DNA of 64,000 nucleotides from Fagopyrum homotropicum (taxonomy: Eukaryota; Streptophyta; Magnoliopsida; Caryophyllales; Polygonaceae): assembly GCA_033239125.1 (NCBI GenBank), contig BSWB01000002.1, forward strand, positions 48,705,001 to 48,769,000, in the 5' to 3' direction. This document shows positions 1 to 12,010 of the stretch, in pieces; positions within the stretch are counted from its first letter, which is position 1; each line of letters starts with the position of its first letter. The notes under the pieces were generated by a model. That model was given only the letters and a program-made list of their open reading frames with translations, was not told the DNA's origin and did not search any database. The translations under genes and the position numbers were made by a program.

Positions 1-690
1 CCAAAGCTGGAGCTGCTGGATATTTATTTCAAGGGTTTGGATGGAGAAACTAAGTTCAAACCCCAATCCCTTTCAGCCTGAACTTTCATGGATATGAGAG
101 TGGATGATGCTTGGGAGTTTGTTGAGAAACAAGCCCAAATTGTTGAGAAATATTCCCAACGAACACCCACCAATGGAGGTCAAAGCTCAAGACCTCAAGA
201 GCTGAACCTTACCTCATCTAGCATCAATCAAATCAATGCTCTCAACAATGAGATGAAAGCTTTGAAGGAGCTCTTGAAGACACAAGCTCAACAAACCAAA
301 GAGCAAGATGTTGGATATGTTGGAAAAAGAAATTACCAAGGGAATAGGAATAACAACTACAACAACAACAACAACCGGAACTACAACAATTGGAGATCAA
401 ATCAAAACAATTCCAGTAATCCTTATTCCCATGTTGATAATGATCTAACCCCTCATCCTCCTTCTTCTTTTGTTCCTTTGAAAAGTCAGGAACCATCATC
501 AAGTTCGAGTTAGCCACCAAAGGATAAGTTGGAAGCTATGATTGAAGAGTTGGTGGGAAAGATGAGTGGATTGGAAAGTACCGATACTTAAATTTTTAAG
601 GCACAAAAGCCTTAGAAAATCAAGTATTTAGCAAGGCCGGGGAATTTCCTAGAGATCAAGGGAAGCTTCCCGGAAGAACGGAGAATAACC
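1..690 (+). pseudogene. gag: gag remnant of element A
   Basis: C-terminal half of a retrotransposon gag. Translation gives the signature also seen in the intact gags of B and C (LDIYFKGLDG, then MDMRVDDAWEFVEKQA at 88), then a Q/N-rich stretch with alternating Asn, Tyr and Arg around 325-425 where a nucleocapsid would normally carry a CCHC knuckle; none is present. Stops interrupt it (TGA near 80, TAG at 511-513, TAA near 590) and the frame is lost in the distal linker. The protein would have formed the virus-like particle. Start is off the window. Confidence 0.8.
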
Positions 691-704
691 TTAAGGGCCA
701 ACTC

Positions 705-1619
705 ATGACGATTAACACGAAAAGTGGTGTGAAGACAAGTGATCCAATACCTCGATCAAACGAAGTTGTGAAGCAACCCGTCTCGACCGAGGTGATATTT
801 GGGTCAACCGAGGAGAACACAACAGAAGGTCACCTCGGAAAGGATCTCGACCGAAATACTTATGGGTCAACCGAGGTGAAGGAAAAATAATAAGTTTACG
901 TACCTCCTCCTGCTTACAAGCCTCCACTACCATTTCCGCAGTCTTGAGCGAGAGCACGTCTAGACAAGCATTTCGGTAAGTTTATAGACCTTATGAGTAA
1001 CTTCATATTAACATACCTTTTATTGATGCAATCCTAGGTGTGCCCGCGTATGAGAAGTTATTAAAGGAGATCCTCTCTAGCAAGAGGAAACTAGAAGATT
1101 TTGGTGAACTAAAGATGTCCTCGAGGTCATCGGAACTCATCAAGATCATGAAGGAGAAAATGCCACACAAATTAAGAGATCCAGGATCAATTTGCATTCC
1201 AATTGGAGTAGGAGAGGTCACATATGATGCACTATGTGATATGGGGGCAAGTGTAAGCATCATTCCACTTGCATTGTGTGAGAGCCGGTTTAGGAGAGCC
1301 TAAATCAATAAAGATGACGTTGTACATGGAGGATCGATCAATCACTCGACCCATTGGCGTGTTGGAAGACATTCCAGTAAAGCTTGGTAAGTTTTATATT
1401 TCCATAAATTTTGTGGTATTGGACATTCCTGGAGAATATTCAGTCCCAATCATCATTGGAGGCCGTTTCTTGCAACCTCCGGTTCCTACGTTGATTGTAA
1501 GAATGCCAAGTTGTCTTTCAACATTGGGGAAGAACATGTTGAATTCGTACTATCAGGCCAAGGCTTTGATTTGGACATCTAAAACATCTATGATGAGGAG
1601 AATCACAAGAATTTGTTAG
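705..1619 (+). pseudogene. Retropepsin (protease) region of element A
   Basis: Begins at the conserved MTINTKSG segment (MAITTRSG in B, C and D) and includes the PPPAYKPPLPFPQS-like proline linker, damaged around 890-960. The aspartic protease core is near 1235-1265, where the catalytic triad reads CDMGASVS (CDLGASVS in relatives). A frameshift near 1285 moves the rest into another frame (GLGEPKSIKMTLYMEDRSITRP at 1290-1350; beta strands VVLDIPGE and PIIIGGRFL). The part at 780-880 carries several CTCGACCGAG-type half palindromes inside the former coding region. Confidence 0.8.
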
Positions 1620-1665
1620 CTCTATCCTTATTAAAGATCCTCTTGAAAGAGTTCTAAGTTTTAGT

Positions 1666-2340
1666 ATGACAGAGAAAGATGTAGATGTTTCTTGCAATTC
1701 AGATTTACAAAGCTTGGAAACTCTGGAGGAAGACCCAAAAGCTATATTTGAAGAAATTGAAGAGGAGATGAATGACGATCCCGACCTCGGACTAGTTCTC
1801 GACCGAAGTGCCTTTAAGGGGAACGAGATGCTTGAATCCTCGAATCTTCCTCGTCCAATGATTGTGAACAATGCAAGCACTAGCCCTACCCCTTCCAAAG
1901 TTTTACAAGACAATGCTAGGAATGCGAAACCACCACTTCGCACGATAATGACGAGAGTTACGAAGATTTACAAAGAACATGCAAAGAAGTGGCAAGAAAA
2001 GCATATCACTCGGAAATTTCTTAAAGAAGGAGAATTTGTTCTTCTCTTAGATTATCATTCTCACCTCTCCACAAATAAACTGAAATCAAAATGGACATGA
2101 CCTTTTATTATAAAAAATATTTTTCCTCATGGTGCAGTTGAAGTGTGGGGAGAACATTGCGGAACCTTTAAGGTCAATGGGTGTAGGGTGAAGAAACACA
2201 TACCGGAATCCCGGTTGAGGAGGTTGCATCCATGCATCTCACATGAACATAAGGATTTAGGTCCAACTAGCGACCTTAAATTCAAGCGCTTCTTGGGAGA
2301 CAACCCAAGGTATTGCTTTGTTTCTTGCTTTCTAGATTAG
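1666..2340 (+). pseudogene. Protease-RT linker fused to integrase C-terminal tail (internal pol deletion)
   Basis: One frame with a TGA at 2098-2100. Up to about 1935 it is the acidic linker that follows protease in the relatives. From about 1945 it matches the end of the Athila integrase (KIYKEHAKKWQEKH, then PHGAVEVWGE and FKVNG after the stop). Compared with elements B and C, the whole RT, RNase H, zinc-finger and DDE core are missing. I infer an internal deletion of nearly 3 kb that happens to keep the frame. Element D carries a different deletion ending in the same integrase tail. Confidence 0.75.
2292..2309 (+). promoter_or_regulatory. Conserved post-pol hairpin (element A)
   Basis: CTTGGGAGACAACCCAAG: six-base-pair stem CTTGGG/CCCAAG with loop AGACAA. 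It lies close to the end of pol. Equivalent hairpins occur in B, C, D and F, and the stem of F changes on both sides. Function unknown. Confidence 0.65.
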
Positions 2341-3053
2341 ATTAGTATAGCTTGGGTGTTTTGTGTCGATAATAACAGGAACTAGGTAACTCTCAAGGGA
2401 CTATTTAAGGGGAAGCATATAGACGGAGTTACAGTTCAAGAGACAGGAAAAGAATGAATACTGGAAGACATCTTGGAAGCTATTAGATCATATCGACCGA
2501 GACACATCTGATTCAACCGAGATGAGAGCAACAAGGAGTCACCTCGGTTGACCGCCTCGGACTTTGACAACCATCTCGACCGAGATGTAGTTAAATTTTC
2601 TGAAGGGTATAGAAAGGGAAAGGACTTTCTCTCTCTTCACCTCTCTTCTTCCTCAACGCCGTCTCGACCGAAGCTTTGCCCTAATCCTCAAAAGCCTCGC
2701 TTCTTGCTCATTTTTGACGATTCTTGGATCTAAATCAATGGGAAATACACAACATTAACTTCTCTAGCATCAAACTCCACTTCAATTCATCGAAATATGT
2801 TGAAACCGGGAAATTTTGTTCGAGATCCCCCTTTTCACATTTTGGTCGATTCTGCTCGATATTGGGAATTGCTGTCTGTTTGGTGTATTGAAGGTGAACG
2901 AGAAAACCCTTAGGAGGATTTTGTAGTGAGATTTGGGAAAAAGCTTACAGGTTTGTGATTTCGATCGAAGTGTTGTCCGTCTCGGTTGAACCCAGTCATC
3001 TCGGCCGAGATACCTTCAAGAACTGCCCGAGATCAAAACCCTAAACTTAGAAA
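2341..3053 (+). other. Spacer between pol and ORF3 of element A
   Basis: No gene seen. Holds many copies of the family palindrome or its halves: 2490-2590, near 2665 and 2955-3015, the clearest being CATCTCGACCGAGATG at 2572-2587 (seven-base arms around AC). The same spacer in the other Athila elements carries their own family palindrome. Confidence 0.6.
2572..2587. repeat. Family palindrome, A type
   Basis: CATCTCG-AC-CGAGATG, perfect seven-base arms. A second identical copy is at 4832-4847, after ORF3. Confidence 0.8.
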
Positions 3054-4469
3054 ATGTGTCGTTCAAATAGCCAATTAGCAATCCGTGACCGCCCCGATGA
3101 TGGAAACCACTCTCCCTCACCTCCTACACCACCACAGGTACCGATCATCCTTGGTCGGTTCCAAAAAGACTACGACCGGATATGCTCCCAACCAGTTATA
3201 GCCCCCCGTTACGTCGATGTGGAGGACTTCAACTGCCTCCACGTTGTCGATAATCTGCAGAGTATGATCTCCTTGGTTGGTCTTGAGAAGTTTATGGCCA
3301 TCCGAGCACCGACTTATTTGGATCCGACATTTGAGTTCATCAGTTCCGTCACCCATGTGCCGGAACATAAAGGAGTAAAGTTCAGGCTGATGAACAAGGG
3401 GTATGCCTTTACAGTGGAGAACTTCAGAACGCTCTTCGGATTCTCACCACCCACCGTCACCAACTTTCCCTATAGACGAGAGGCACACACATTCTAGAGC
3501 AATATTGCTCATATTACTTCAAGTGTAGATCATTGGCAGCCGGGTGACTCTAAAGAGAAGAACGCCTACCATGTAGCTTTCCGGATCTCTCACAAGATTC
3601 TGAGTGAGATGTTGCTTGCTCAGACTGAGACACCTCAGAAGATTCGACAAGGTGATTTACTTGCTCTTGTCTGTATGACTACTGGTGGGATGCCGGACTT
3701 TGTTACCATGCTGGTAGAGGAGCTGCACAAGGTCAAATACAAGAAGAAGGGTGACATCTGCTTCAGAGGACTAGTGACGTACATTGCCAGCGTTATGGAT
3801 ATTGGCCTCTCCGCATGCACATTGGCCGCTGAGGCCAAGCCATTAGGACTGCAGGAGTTCATTACCCTTCGGGTCTTGGTTCCTCGAGGCCGTGGTGCAC
3901 CTTATGTGGCCATGCCTTGGGAGACGAAAGCCCCGAAAGGGATTCCTTGGTTCCCACAGTTCACTATCTCTAACCCAACCAACTGGTCGAGGATCTGGCG
4001 GTCCTTTGTGCGAGATGCAGAGATCGATGAAGAGTTCGGCACAGAAAACGACGAGGAGGATGCGGGAGTACCCATGGACACCGGTACGGACACTGTTGGT
4101 CCGAGTGCTCCGGTGATCGAGCTGGTGGATGATGACAATGAGACAAAGGATGGCCATCCTGCCCCAGAGACTCTAGCACCAAAGATGCCACAACATCGAC
4201 AACGTCATTACCGCCGCCGTGATCCCGAGGCCCACTAGAGGATTGACGATCTCACACGTCACATGGAGCAGTCATTCCGTACTATGCGTACGGATATGGG
4301 GGAGCGCATCGATGCTCAAACACGGGAGATCAGTGCTTTGAGGCGCTCAACGGAGGAGAGCCACCACTACCAACGTCAGATGATGGAGTTGCATTTTCAA
4401 CATCTGATGGGCCATCCATTCGAGCCCTCATTGTACCTGTTCCACCCACCTCCTCCTCCGGATGCATGA
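3054..4469 (+). pseudogene. ORF3 (env-position gene, ATHILA ORF-1-like) of element A
   Basis: About 470 codons in a single frame, interrupted by TAG at 3495-3497 and TAG at 4236-4238. Shared landmarks with ORF3 of B, C, D and H: a basic/proline-rich N-terminus, PVIAPRYVDVEDF, VTHVPEHKGVKFRLMN, TETPQKIRQGDLL, YIASVMDIGLSACT and APYVAMPWE; then an acidic stretch, DPEAH.RIDD and a coiled-coil-like helix (4240-4400) with a proline-rich end. No signal peptide or membrane helix is visible, so the position is env-like but the sequence is not that of an envelope protein. I place it with the Pfam-type ATHILA ORF-1/plant transposon proteins; function unknown. Confidence 0.75.
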
Positions 4470-5931
4470 TCGAGCCTTCGACGGAGCTATTGCTGCTTTA
4501 TTTTCTTCTTCTTTGCGGTTTTGCATTCGACATTGTAAGTGCTTTTCTCTAGACTTCTTATACCCATCGGGACGATGTGTCCTAAGTGTGGGGTGCTTTG
4601 AGATATTTGGGCCTGTAATAACCAACTTATGTACTTATGACTATTTCTACTACTTCAATTATATGCTCTGAGGCTATATTATACATTACATGCATTGCAT
4701 CAGGATTTTTGATCAAAAAAAATGTACAAAACTGGCTTTGAAAAATGTTGTCTCGACCGAAATGACTTATGGTCAAATGAAGTGACCATAACAAGAGCTT
4801 ACCTCGGTCTAGTACCTCGTTTGCCCTTAAGCATCTCGACCGAGATGGGTTTAAAAAATGGAAATTTTTGAAAAATTTTGTGCCCTGAGTTGGATATGAT
4901 CTCAATGATGAAAATTGTTTGCTGATTGGTTTTTATGATCATTATGTGGTTAAAACAATTTGTGATGTGATTAAGGTATGATTGCTTTGTTTGAAATTTA
5001 AGCATGCTTAGTGAGTTATTTTATCAAAATCATGTTGAATTTGAAAGTTGAAACTGCGTTATAAGTTCTCTCACACCCTTATTGGAATGATTGAGGCAAT
5101 TCGTTACTCTTTCTTCCGCTTTTTGATCATGCTTTTAGCCTCTCATTTGATATATGTTTCGATTCCTCTACCTATCTGGGAATTTGGAAGCAAGAAAGTG
5201 AAAAAGCAAGTGAAAGACGATGTTGGAAGGAGAAGTTTTAGAAAACCATAGGTTTGTGGACGTTAGTCACGAGGATGAGTAACTCAGCACCATTCACATA
5301 GTCAGGTGTTTGTGTATTGCCAATGTCCGATTGATTGACAGTCCTAACGAGTCATGGTATGTGCATCAAGGTTTGAGGCATTTTGAGAAATTGAGATTAG
5401 CTGATCGCCAAGGCTTCGTTTATTGTGCACATTTGTCCATGTTCTCAAAAAAGTGAAAAATAAAGAAATACGTTGAAAAGAAGCAAGAAAATCTTGTTGA
5501 TGAAGTGAAGTGCAAAAGTTGTGAAGTTCTTACCCTTTTCCCGGATTTAGCACCACATTATCCTTTATACATTCCATCCCTAGCACATTTCTTGACCTCT
5601 AATTGAATGTCCTTGAGACCGTGAGCATGTTGTTTGGCTTTGTGGTGTAAACTAGATTATTCATGATTGATTTTGATAATTATGATTTGCTACACATTCT
5701 ATGATCTCAAGTAAAGTATGATTAGCTTCCTTATGTTTATGACTTGTTTTGGTTATATATTGATTCTTACTAGCTATGAAGCACTCTCTAAGGGTGAGCT
5801 ATGAGTTGTAGCACACAACCAAAAGTTGTTGAAAGTTTTGACTGAGCTTTAACTAACAATAATTCATTCTATCTTGTATTTAAGATTTGAACCTTGCTTG
5901 GGGACAAGCAAGAGGCAAGTATGAGGTATTT
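4470..5931 (+). other. 3' region of element A with conserved non-coding block
   Basis: Non-coding. Near 4570-4596 a GGGACGATG..AAGTGTGGGG stretch resembles the polypurine tract repeated before the 3' LTR (near 5900-5930). A palindrome CATCTCGACCGAGATG lies at 4832-4847. Roughly 5030-5450 matches the same region of B, C, D and H in sense orientation, best around 5262-5400. The end, GGGACAAGCAAGAGGCAAGTATGAGGT, is the degenerate polypurine tract region. Confidence 0.65.
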
Positions 5932-7553
5932 CGATAGCATGAGTTATTGTCTATATTTCGGATATGGTTTTGACGCTTTCTCATCATTATTCAGCATGCA
6001 TGAGTGTATATTACGGATGATATTGTCATTATTGGTTTACTTTGCAAGAATCAAGGTCTACACCATGTTTGATTGTATTTGTAGCGAATAAGGCATATTT
6101 TGGATCAAAATGGAGCATTGAAGTCCAAAGAAGCCATGGAGCTACATAATGGAGCATCAAGAAGGACTAGAAGCAAGGAAGGAACTATATTGGAAGGATG
6201 AAGGAATAATTCAGTTGAAGATACGAAGACATGCACGTACATTACTACTGATGTCGGATCAACACAACCATGCATCTTGATCGAGACGGCTCACTGGGTC
6301 TGGATCGAGGTCGACGGCCCACAAGCTCAAATGAAATAAAATATTTGACCTAAAATTCTTCTATAAGGTGAAGGAGGTGATTATTCAAAAAGGAGGCTTT
6401 TGGAGACGGAAAGACGGCTGCGTGAAGAGATTGGATCTGACGGAGACCAACGAGGGTTATTGGAAAGATCTAAGGAAGGATTTCTTAGGATCCAAGGAAG
6501 AAAGGAAGAAAAGTTGTAAGGTTTTCTTGGGAAGTTGTTAGTAAGTTGTTATCATAGTTTGTGGAACATGTTGCTGCATACGATTGTTGGTTTGTTTGCT
6601 TGATTATTGAGATATCTTTGTGGATTGTTCTCATTATCTCTCTTGATATTCTTGATATTTTATTGATTGCTTAATAATTTTGATTGTTGGCTAAAACCAT
6701 AGCGATTCTAGGGTGATTAGTTGAAGTTTGTGGTATAGACGATGAAAGAACGAACCTTTATCGCCAGTGGACCTTGAGAGCTTGAGTTTAACCTCAACCG
6801 AAACCCGTCTCGGGCTGTTCTTGGAGTCATCTCGGCCAAGATCGATAAGAACTGCATGAGATCGTCCACTACTTTGCAAATCTTTAGTTTGGGTTATAGT
6901 TTGCCAAATCCTACCCTTGTTGCACTTTTCCTGGTTTACATGCAAGCCTAGGATGAGACCTACCCGGTGATTCCTTTGCTTGTTTACCTATGATGATGAG
7001 TGTTAGGTAGCAAAGGTCTATCCTTGTTAGGGTTTGATTGTGCCTTCATCCCACCTTTGAGAGTTAACCTAAGACTTACCTGGTGATGGTTAGTTCTGTA
7101 ACCTAAGGTGAGTGTGTTGGTTTGAGTGCTTGTACCTTTCCATAGTTACTTGAGACTTACCCGGTGATAGGAGCTTTGGCTTGGGAAAGTGGATAGTGAG
7201 ACTTACCCGGTGATCTATCCCATTGTAGAAATACCTTCCCTTTGCAAACCTCAACTTTGTTCACGTTTATCTTTGAGAAATCTTGAGTCGAAACCACAAT
7301 TGGATGCTTTGATCTCTAGAATCAGTGTTCCCGAATCATATTATATCATTGTCTTGTTCTTGATCAGTATTATTGCATGCTTCTGAAGTTGGATTACTTT
7401 GTTGTGTTTATTCTCACCAAATCCCTTAGATCGACTCCGGAATATTAGCGATTACTACGATAGATCCGTACATTGCGAGTTTGCTTATCATTAGGTCTAT
7501 AATTTAGGATATAAATTTAAAGCTTTTTTTGCACACACCTTTTGGAGCAAACA
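5932..7553 (+). repeat. 3' LTR of element A
   Basis: About 1.62 kb. Start aligned to the TGATAGCATG start of the D-family LTR (first T now C), end GGAGCAAACA. A TATA-like TATAAGG lies at 6362-6368, with GATCGAG and CGACGGCC half palindromes just upstream (6275-6320) and more in the transcribed part (6795-6850). The LTR has accumulated point changes and is older than those of B and C. Confidence 0.8.
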
Positions 7554-7998
7554 CCATCTATAAGACACGAGGTCTTAGGAACGTTGTCCCCATGCCAACC
7601 ATTCTCCAACTAAAGGCGTGTTCAGATTTAGCAAGAGAGGGAAGTTGAGTCCTCGTTATGTAGGACCCTTCGAGATCATGGAAAGGATTGGACCCTTAGC
7701 ATATAGAGTGATATTGTCACCATCTATGAGTCAGGTACATAATATCTTTCATTTATCCCAACAGAGGAAATATGTTCAGGATCCAAAGCATGTGCTCAGG
7801 CATGAAGATATTGAATTTAAGGAAGATGGCACATATGAAGAGCATTTGGTGCAAATTATTGAGTATGAGACAAAGAAGTTGAGAAACAAAGTGATACCAT
7901 TAGTGAGGGTTTTATGGTCTCGGCATGGTACCGATGCATCTACTTGGGAGACTGAAGCGGGAATGAGGGAGCATTACCCCTCGCTTTTTGAGTCTTAG
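7554..7998 (+). pseudogene. Chromovirus J: integrase C-terminus and chromodomain
   Basis: Open frame 7618-7998 ending in TAG; upstream it is degenerate and cut by element A. It reads RFSKRGKLSPRYVGPFEI, then LAYRVILSPSMSQVHNIFHLS, a linker HVLRHEDIEF and a chromodomain-like end, LRNKVIPLVRVLWSRHG..ASTWETE. This is the usual C-terminus of plant chromodomain gypsy elements (Tekay/Del-like in pattern). The integrase tail binds DNA, and the chromodomain in such elements guides insertion to marked chromatin. Only this tail is present. Confidence 0.85.
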
Positions 7999-8028
7999 TT
8001 TCAAAGTCAAAACTCCCTTAAGGGGGAA

Positions 8029-8618
8029 TGAAACTCCCCTTATTCAAGGTGCGTTTTATAAAATATTTTTCCGTAATTTAATATTATTTTATGTTGAAAG
8101 TTTTATATATATATATATTCCGTAACTTATTTTCGTTAAAATTTTGAAATTTTTTTAGATTTGTGCATCCGTATACAAAAGCATTTTATCGAGTATGTTT
8201 TGTTCAAAAAAAAGGCCAAGTGGCCAGATGGCCCGGATCCTATCTTTTCTTTTCATTTTTCTTTCTTTTCTCCTTCTTTTTCCCGTTTCTTCCTTCTCTC
8301 TTTTCCTCTCTTTACTCGTTTCTCTATCCCCAACAGCTGGCCAAGCGGCCCCTCACTCTCTTCTTTTCTTCAACTACACCTGCAACCTCCTTTACTCCCA
8401 ATTATAACCTCCACCGCCTGCTGCTACCCCCGACTCCTTGCCTTCCTCTTCTTTTCTGCAGCTACAATCTGATGCGGGGTTGATGTTGTGGTTCCCGATC
8501 TAGATTGAAAGTCCTCGGATTGAACAACAGAGGCAAATCTCGGGTGAAATAAGGAAATCTCGGGCGAGATTTTTGTATGAACATGCCGAGATTCTGTAAA
8601 CTCAGACTGGGGAATTAC
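8029..8618 (+). repeat. 3' LTR of chromovirus J, partial
   Basis: Begins TGAAACTCCCC directly after a polypurine tract (AAGGGGGAA), 30 bp after the chromodomain stop. Contains GGCC-N4-GGCC inverted repeats near 8224-8233 and 8338-8352, a strong pyrimidine tract (8241-8329) and AATCTCGGGCGAGATT at 8556-8571. No convincing LTR end is seen; I think it is interrupted by K at about 8618, but the boundary is uncertain. Confidence 0.55.
8241..8329 (+). other. Polypyrimidine tract in J LTR
   Basis: Nearly 90 bases almost entirely of C and T (mostly TTTTCTTTC units). Three overlapping frames are open here only because of the low complexity; I do not read them as genes. Confidence 0.6.
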
Positions 8619-9387
8619 TGATAATGAAAGATAAGAAGATTATTAATAGAATGAAATATGATAAGTATAGGAAAATCGGACTAATTATAAGACTTGAAAA
8701 GAAACTTGACCAATTATGTGTCAAAACCCTTAACAAAGAATTATCTTTAACTCTTCAACCTTACACAAGTCTTCTTAAATGATGCAGGCACAAGGAGGGA
8801 CTAGTTTGGCTAGTAACACCAATCTTTAACAAGATTAACACACACAAGAACAACCTAAAAATGATTCACAACGATTCAACCAAAAACTCTCCTTTTGATT
8901 GAATAGAAATGATAAAATGCAAACTCCGTGAGCGAAGTCACAAGTGTCTTACAATAATGTGGAAATGAAATTCAAATCTAAGCTTCCTATGAATCTCGTC
9001 CTCTAAGGCTATTTATAGGAGAGATTCCTAGAAAAGATAAACACAAAAATAATCCTAAAAGATAGGATCAAAAACCAACAAATACCTTTAGATTGTTTGA
9101 GAGCTTAAAGGTATTATAATAATTAAAGATAAGTAGAGGATTATAATCCTCATATCAAGGCTCTACTCGATAACATGTAATATAAGGAAATCTCGGTGTC
9201 AACTTGTAAAATCTCAGGCGAGATTTTAGACTGTTGGTCGAGAGTTTGCTTCTTCCATGCAATTCTCCATTCTACCAGACCCTCCCATGTTTGAAGCTTT
9301 CTAACAACTTTTGCTTGAGTGTCTCCTGCTCTTAACTTATTGATAGTTCCATGTAATATAGGTGCTATCAAGGATGGTCCCACATCA
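8619..9387 (-). repeat. 3' LTR of element K
   Basis: Sense strand is minus: starts TGATGTGGGACC at 9387 after a purine-rich AAGGGGAGTA (polypurine tract), ends ..ATTATCA at 8619. A TATA box TATAAATA lies at 9010-9017, and AATCTC..GAGATT-type palindromes lie upstream of it at 9190-9230. Left flank TTACT is a candidate target duplication; its partner is not in the window. Confidence 0.6.
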
Positions 9388-10530
9388 TACTCCCCTTATT
9401 GAAAAGGATTCGACCTCGAGTCATAGCCTTACTCATCAATAATCACACAATGACTCAAGTATGGTAGCTTCTGGACTGGATCAACTCTATGGGATGAAGT
9501 TATCAACTTGTCCTTCCTTATATGTTCTCTCTCGATATGTACATTTGCATGTACATTACTCGATGCAAACGGATTAGATTGTTCGGGATGTGAAATTCCG
9601 AGTTCTGTGACTCTCTTGGAAGATGTCTTGAACTTTGTAATACTCGGGGCTTGACAATTTTCACCATAACATGCAAGAGTGATGAAACTCGATATTGATC
9701 CTCAAATCTTGGGCGAGATTTCTTGGTTGGGGCCGAAATTTTCATTGTGAGTCCACATCTCGTCTTGGATAATGAAAATTGGATGTATTCTTGGATCTTT
9801 CCTTCCTCTAATTGCAACTAAGCTGGATTACCTGGTTCAAACGGCATTTCCTTGTGAAATTGAGGATCCTTATCCGTAACTATTATCTGTTTTCCCACTA
9901 GCTTCTTGCATGATTCCTCACGTAACTTCTTGAAAATGTCCTCCTATTTTCCTACAATCGACTTTACTCGCTCCACTAAAGGTAACGGTATAAGATCAAA
10001 GAACGTTATGAAAAACAATTTAATTCCAAAGTCATGATAGTTTAAAGCTAGATATGGATCACAAATTCTAGAGTAAGCACAATTAATAGGAGAGAACAAT
10101 ATAATTTCAAAGGCGTAGTTTCTCCCCTTCTTAGCTTTAGCAAAGTTCTCAAATAAGCTCGTACTAAGGTCTTTCCATGGACCTTCCGTCCACATGAGTA
10201 ATTCTCGATCCAAACTTCTAGGAACGGCGTTACTGGGTGTTGGCTCCTTAAATAACTCGTCCTTAAGGTCAAAAAGAAACCTTTAAGGGTTGTGGCGAGG
10301 TTTTGCATATTGGAATCGAAATAACCTTCGACAGTGGACAATCTCAAGTAGGAATCTCGGCCGAGATTTTTGTATTATGGCTGAGATTTTTCTCCTGGAG
10401 TGAAACCTTGCTTCCCTATACCGAGGTTTTGTCGTGATCATGGTAGAACTCTTTTCACCGTGCTCCTTTGGCATTCCTAGCACATAGACTTCCTGTGTAT
10501 TCTTCTTCTTGATATCCTCAAATTGCAATC
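9388..10530 (-). pseudogene. Element K interior, distal segment (unrecognised coding remnants)
   Basis: Sense strand minus, read 10530 to 9388. Several broken frames (for example 10213-9944 and 9817-9518) are rich in basic residues and contain LALNYHDFGIKLFF; a related LHYHDFVDKF occurs in the upstream segment at 19905-20686. I recognise no RT, integrase, protease or gag motif. AATCTCGGCCGAGATT is at 10353-10368. F cuts the element at 10530. I infer a non-autonomous LTR element, but it could be a much-decayed polyprotein. Confidence 0.4.
10353..10368. repeat. Family palindrome, K type
   Basis: AATCTCGGCCGAGATT, a perfect 16-bp palindrome. Related copies in this element lie near 9210, 9715, 34020 and 34070. 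Confidence 0.8.
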
Positions 10531-10850
10531 TGACAAGCGTAAGTCGTTTATTTATTTTATCAAAGTCAATTTCAAACTTAATACTAACCCAAGTATAGTG
10601 ATTGAGAAAGGGTCGAACCCAAGAGAGTGAGAATGTGATTAAAGTGCAATTTAGATTGAATTATCAATTATGAATAACAAAGAGGGGGGTGGGGTTGGTT
10701 TGTAAAACGTGACAAAACAAAAGCATGTGAAAGTAACAAAGATGGTGATAATATCGAGAGACAAACACTACACTAGGTTAGACATCCACTTTCATACAAC
10801 TTGATTGTTTTTTTAAGAAGAATTCAAGCATTTGCTCTCATCTTGATCCT

Positions 10851-10858
<8 letters not shown>

Positions 10859-10918
<60 letters not shown>
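10859..10918. repeat. (TA)n microsatellite
   Basis: About 30 TA units. Together with the second tract it flanks a 270-bp AT-rich unit. Confidence 0.95.
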
Positions 10919-10919
<1 letters not shown>

Positions 10920-11188
10920 TATGAGAACATGCTTATCTTGTAATCATGAGAACAAATTCGTAATTATTAAGGGTTTTGTTACGAAGGTGTCATATCGTGT
11001 AATGTATTATTCATAGTTATTGTTGGTTGAGTGGATTATTCGTAGTTATTGTTGGATTCTTATTATTATTATTCATAGTTATTATTAATTATGATATCTA
11101 CTCTAAATCTCAACCCTTATTACTCACCATCCAACGGTGTACGATTGTTCTCATGTATACACGTTAGGGGTGTTCTCATGGGAACTAC

Positions 11189-11192
<4 letters not shown>
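10919..11192. mobile_element. Small AT-rich element between two TA tracts (Micron- or Helitron-like)
   Basis: About 270 bp lying exactly between two long (TA)n tracts, with ATGAGAACA at one end and TGTTCTCATGGGAACTACACCC at the other, so the ends are partly inverted. The corresponding stretch of the F 5' LTR is deleted, so absence there cannot be tested. Insertion within TA repeats recalls Micron elements; the GGGTGTAGTTCCCATGAGAACA end recalls small Helitrons. Assignment is tentative. Confidence 0.35.

Positions 11193-11231
<39 letters not shown>
11193..11231. repeat. (TA)n microsatellite, second tract
   Basis: About 19 TA units bordering the small AT-rich element. Confidence 0.95.
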
Positions 11232-11234
<3 letters not shown>

Positions 11235-12010
11235 GTCAACCGGCATTAATATAACTTAACAAGTTGCTAATCCGTAAACCTACAAGATCAAACAACAAGT
11301 TGACATTCAAATAAATATAAAGAGAAACATAAAAGATAAGCAACCCGTTCATCTTGATTATGTAGTTGCTTCCTTTTCACAAAGATATTCACAACCCGTT
11401 AATACCGATTGTGTTTGCTACTGGATTAATGAACCGAACCCAGAACCACTCAACCTTAGCATTTTGCATGAGATTTAGACTACTTAGGTGATCAAAGTAG
11501 GTAGAAAAGAACATGCAAACAAAGATAGAAACTAGGAATATAACACAAATATGACTGAAATAAAACTTCCAATCAAAAAGATTTACAACGAGCTTGTATG
11601 AAAGCTTCAATCAACCCAATGTATCAAGGAGACTTAACACTCCATGCAAAGACTAAACAAGACAAATGCCAAAATAGAGGTTTTTGATGGGAAAAGAGAT
11701 GATTCTAACATCAGTCTAGCATCTATATTTATACTACTAATGAATCTAAATTGCAGTAAATAGTCTGTCTAAACAGTCACCTTAATGACCATAAAGGGAG
11801 GGTTTAAACAACCAAAGTTATTACGTTTATTGCACAACCGTGGGCAAGTCTAGGAGCCGCGGGGGTGGTTTAGTGCAAAATGCTGCATCTTCAACTTAGC
11901 CGCGGGGGTGGCATGAGAGGGTCGTGGGGGGTGGCGTCTTTAATGCTCTAGAAACGCTTGACTATTCAACTTCTAACATTTTTGTCATCGATGCGCAGGT
12001 ACGGCTCAGT

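Larger units (their letters stand above)
1..7553 (+). mobile_element. Element A: Athila-like Ty3/gypsy retrotransposon, 5' end off window
   Basis: Contains, in order, gag and protease remnants, an integrase C-terminal tail, ORF3, a long 3' region, a polypurine-like stretch and a 3' LTR. RT, RNase H and the integrase core are missing: protease-RT linker sequence runs directly into the integrase tail near 1935. The 3' end at 7553 (..CA) abuts chromovirus J coding sequence, so A inserted into J. The 5' LTR is outside the window, so the TSD (CCATC would be the right copy) cannot be checked. Its family palindrome is CATCTCGACCGAGATG. Confidence 0.85.

Noticed and set aside
8161..8483. Overlapping open frames of 70-106 codons
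   Set aside because: Caused by the polypyrimidine tract (Phe/Leu/Ser runs); no domain, and it lies inside an LTR.
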